Shown piece by piece: positions 4,841 through 6,782 of a stretch of DNA of 6,782 bases (positions within the stretch are counted from its first letter, which is position 1; every line of letters begins with the position of its first letter). Location of the stretch: contig JAUCGN010000094.1 in NCBI GenBank assembly GCA_030378125.1, positions 1 through 6,782 on the forward strand, in the 5' to 3' direction. A model generated the notes under the pieces. It saw only the letters and a list, made by a program, of their open reading frames with translations, ran no database searches and was not told where the DNA came from. The translations under genes and the position numbers were made by a program. The DNA is from Thiotrichales bacterium HSG1. GTDB lineage: Bacteria; Pseudomonadota; Gammaproteobacteria; Beggiatoales; Beggiatoaceae.

Positions 4841-5875
4841 GTTAAATATGATTTTAATGGTTTGTTTTATCTACATAATCCTAACCAGTTATATAAAAAT
4901 AAACCGATTACTTTGAACTCTGAAGTTATTAGCCATTTTTCTCCGGATAATTTTTCTATTATGGAATTTAGGAGTGATAGGGATTATCAGCTTTGCCGTA
5001 AGATAAAAGGTAAACATCAATTGCTTGGAGAAACTGAGTATAAATTGCGAGCAAAATTTCATATGACAAATGATAGCAATCTATTTTCAAGTAAAAATAA
5101 ATTAGGCAATTTACCTTTATATGAAGGCAAAATGATTCATCAATATAATAGTAATTTTGGATTGCCGAGATATTTTCTTAATGAAGAGCAAACTAAAACT
5201 ACTTTGATGAGAAAAGAGCTTTTAAGGATTAAAAAGTTATGTAAAACAAATAATTTTGAACATTTATTTTCTGAAAATAACTTTCTTTTAGACTATCAAA
5301 CTTATCGTCTGGTTCATAGAAAGATTGGACGTTCTACAGATGAATTAACTTTGATTAGCACAGTTATTCCTAAAAATGTGTTTGCTTCTGAATCAAATAC
5401 TCATGTTATAAATTGTAGTTATAGTAATTTGAAAAATGAATTGAAGCAGAAAGTAATCCCATCTTCTGACTTAATAACTCTTATGGCATTACTTAATTCA
5501 TTGGTTTTGAACTATTACATAAGAAACAAAATTTCTGCTAACCTAAACATGTTCTACCTCTATGAACTCCCAATTCCCAAAGCCAATAAAAAACAAACTC
5601 AACAAATAGTAGAAAAAGCTTTCACCCTACTTTATGCTAAGAGCAAAAGTGAACTCTACGAAGACTTAAGACAAGAACTCAAACTATCCCCAATTAACCC
5701 AGAAGCACTTGACCTAGTCCAAATCCGTGCCGAACTAGAAGTCATAATTGCCAAGCTCTATGGCTTAAACCAACAAGATTGGACTTATCTAACCTCAACC
5801 TTCACTTATGGCGGTAAATCCGCAACCAAGAAGGAATTGGATGAAATCATTAAACGGAGTGTGGAAGTTTTTTAA
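4841..5875 (+). pseudogene. 3' fragment of a type IIG (Eco57I-like) restriction-modification enzyme
   Basis: Intact enzymes of this kind are single polypeptides of around 1,000 residues or more: a nuclease domain, an N6-adenine methyltransferase with an NPPY motif, then a target-recognition domain. Only the last ~345 residues remain. Coding sense resumes near 4841 (VKYDFNGLFYLHNPNQL) straight after mobile-element debris; the nearest upstream stop is TGA at 4820-4822, and no good start or ribosome-binding site exists. Counting from TTG at 4862, family-like segments are FHMTNDSNLF (67-75 region), LPLYEGKMIHQ (84-94), LNSLVLNYYIRNKIS (211-225), YLYELPIP (232-239) and RAELEVIIAKLYGL (289-302). 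The frame stays open to the normal C-terminus, so the truncation may be recent, or the fragment may persist as a specificity cassette. It cannot cut or methylate DNA alone. Codon use changes near 5537. Confidence 0.85.
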
Positions 5876-5966
5876 AGATAACACTACTTTATTTAAAACT
5901 ATCTCCAATTGATAAGTACTACACATTTATAAAACTACCAGAAAAACCATACATAATTGATAAATA

Positions 5967-6782
5967 ATGAATATCCTAAAATATTTTCAACCTAAACCAT
6001 CCAAACCAACCATCACCAATAAAATACCGGCAGCCACTCTATTAGGTAACGAACACCAAACGATAACCCCAACCACTTTAACCGGTGACATACCAATCTC
6101 TTTAGCTGAAGCCAATATCAATTTCCAGTTAACCCCTACTGCAGATACCATTACCGGCATACGGTTACGACTTGGAACCTATTGTCGTAATAATAATTGC
6201 AATATAACGATAAAAATCAAGTATTTTAGCCATAAATTTAATGCTAGTTCTTTGATTGATAACGAATATGTTGACATCCATTTTCCAACTGTACAAACCT
6301 GTATTCCAGACCAACCGTTAGAAATTACTATTTTTTCAAAAGATGCTTGTGAAAACAATACAGTAGCAGTTTGGTGTAATAAAATGTTGCCTCAATTTGT
6401 CGACACTGTTAGCTATCAACCCATAGTTTTACCTGAAGTTTTTACACCTACTGTTAGTATCGTTATTCCAATATTCAATAAAATCTTATATACCTATAAC
6501 TGCTTATTAACACTACAAAAATATGATCCTGAAATTAGTAAAGAAGTCATTATTGTCAACAATGCTTCTAGTGATACAACCAAAGATTTATTAAACCAAC
6601 TACAAGGTGCCTTCCAAGTTATTAACAATGAGGAAAATAAAGGTTTTGTTGAAGCATGTCGACAAGGTGCAGCCGTTGCCAAAGGTAAATTTATTTTACT
6701 GTTGAATAACGATACTCAAGTATTATCTGGTTGGTTAGCAAACATGGTTAAAGTTATGGAAACTGACCCAACTATTGGTATC
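5967..6782 (+). CDS. Family-2 glycosyltransferase with N-terminal accessory domain, partial at right edge
   Basis: The frame is open from ATG 5967 to the edge (272 codons); TAA at 5961-5963 just upstream, in frame, limits the start. No clear ribosome-binding site precedes it. Residues about 35-140 form a beta-rich domain (ITGIRLRLGTYCRNNNCNITIKIKY is split by turns; later YVDIHFP and LEITIFSKDAC), like accessory domains attached to some surface-polysaccharide transferases. The GT-A fold starts at TVSIVIPIFNK (162-172), followed by EVIIVNNASSD (193-203), NKGF (224-227) and LLNNDTQV (245-252), the last corresponding to the metal/nucleotide-sugar site. These motifs mark a transferase of nucleotide sugars, often rhamnosyl-like, in cell-surface or capsular polysaccharide assembly at the cytoplasmic membrane. 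The remainder of the catalytic domain lies outside the window. The sugar and acceptor cannot be told. It lies 91 bases after the R-M remnant and is probably unrelated to it. Confidence 0.88.
   Translation, partial: MNILKYFQPKPSKPTITNKIPAATLLGNEHQTITPTTLTGDIPISLAEANINFQLTPTADTITGIRLRLGTYCRNNNCNITIKIKYFSHKFNASSLIDNEYVDIHFPTVQTCIPDQPLEITIFSKDACENNTVAVWCNKMLPQFVDTVSYQPIVLPEVFTPTVSIVIPIFNKILYTYNCLLTLQKYDPEISKEVIIVNNASSDTTKDLLNQLQGAFQVINNEENKGFVEACRQGAAVAKGKFILLLNNDTQVLSGWLANMVKVMETDPTIGI

Noticed and set aside
4692..4916. Plus-strand 74-residue frame
   Set aside because: It begins in the GC-rich mobile-element remnant and runs into the R-M fragment in the wrong frame, so it is a junction artefact.
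5907..5963. Direct repeat AATTGATAA (5907-5915 and 5955-5963) as a target duplication or operator pair
   Set aside because: Nine A/T-rich bases recurring within 60 bases is likely chance here, and no element lies between the copies.
6494..6682. Minus-strand frame in the glycosyltransferase gene
   Set aside because: It is antisense to conserved GT-A motifs, with no independent support.

Overview
This is an AT-rich window (about 30% GC by eye) from a bacterium that is probably Gram-negative: several products carry lipoprotein-like or Sec signals, one has the single-anchor, long-charged-helix layout of TolA-type proteins, and genes are tightly packed in an operon. The base composition, the short palindromic elements, the type IIG restriction-modification (R-M) remnant and the two-domain glycosyltransferase would suit a repeat-rich genome such as a large filamentous sulfur bacterium. 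That lineage guess is recall and inference only; nothing here proves it.

Layout. Positions 1-1038 hold no convincing gene. A leftward gene appears to start at position 4 with a well-placed Shine-Dalgarno sequence. The rest of the stretch is AT-rich and contains a miniature inverted-repeat element (about 699-950, TA at both outer edges) with a second inverted repeat nested inside it. A near-consensus sigma70 promoter (979-1008) then drives a rightward cluster of five genes, 1039-4560, with gaps of 2-37 bases: a seven-repeat MORN protein with a lipoprotein-like signal; a membrane-anchored coiled-coil protein built from 43-residue repeats; a 57-residue lipoprotein; a secreted protein with six cysteines after its signal; and a secreted 405-residue orphan. 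All five have an N-terminal export or membrane signal, so the cluster reads as an envelope-associated module of unknown role. The second and third products share a charged tail ending in RWT(Q/R)E, and the fourth ends in KWTGGC.

Positions 4561-4840 differ sharply. They hold a two-tier 70-base hairpin, a GC-rich patch, and another inverted repeat, probably the remains of an inserted element. This debris abuts the 3' part of a type IIG (Eco57I-like) R-M gene that has lost its nuclease and methyltransferase regions (pseudogene, 4841-5875). Codon choice in that fragment changes abruptly near 5537, at the edge of the specificity region. From 5967 to the right edge runs the first 272 codons of a family-2 glycosyltransferase with an extra N-terminal domain.

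The most interesting material is the uncharacterised five-gene exported cluster with its shared C-terminal motif. Its association with mobile debris and a broken defence gene suggests an accessory region. No function can be assigned from sequence alone.
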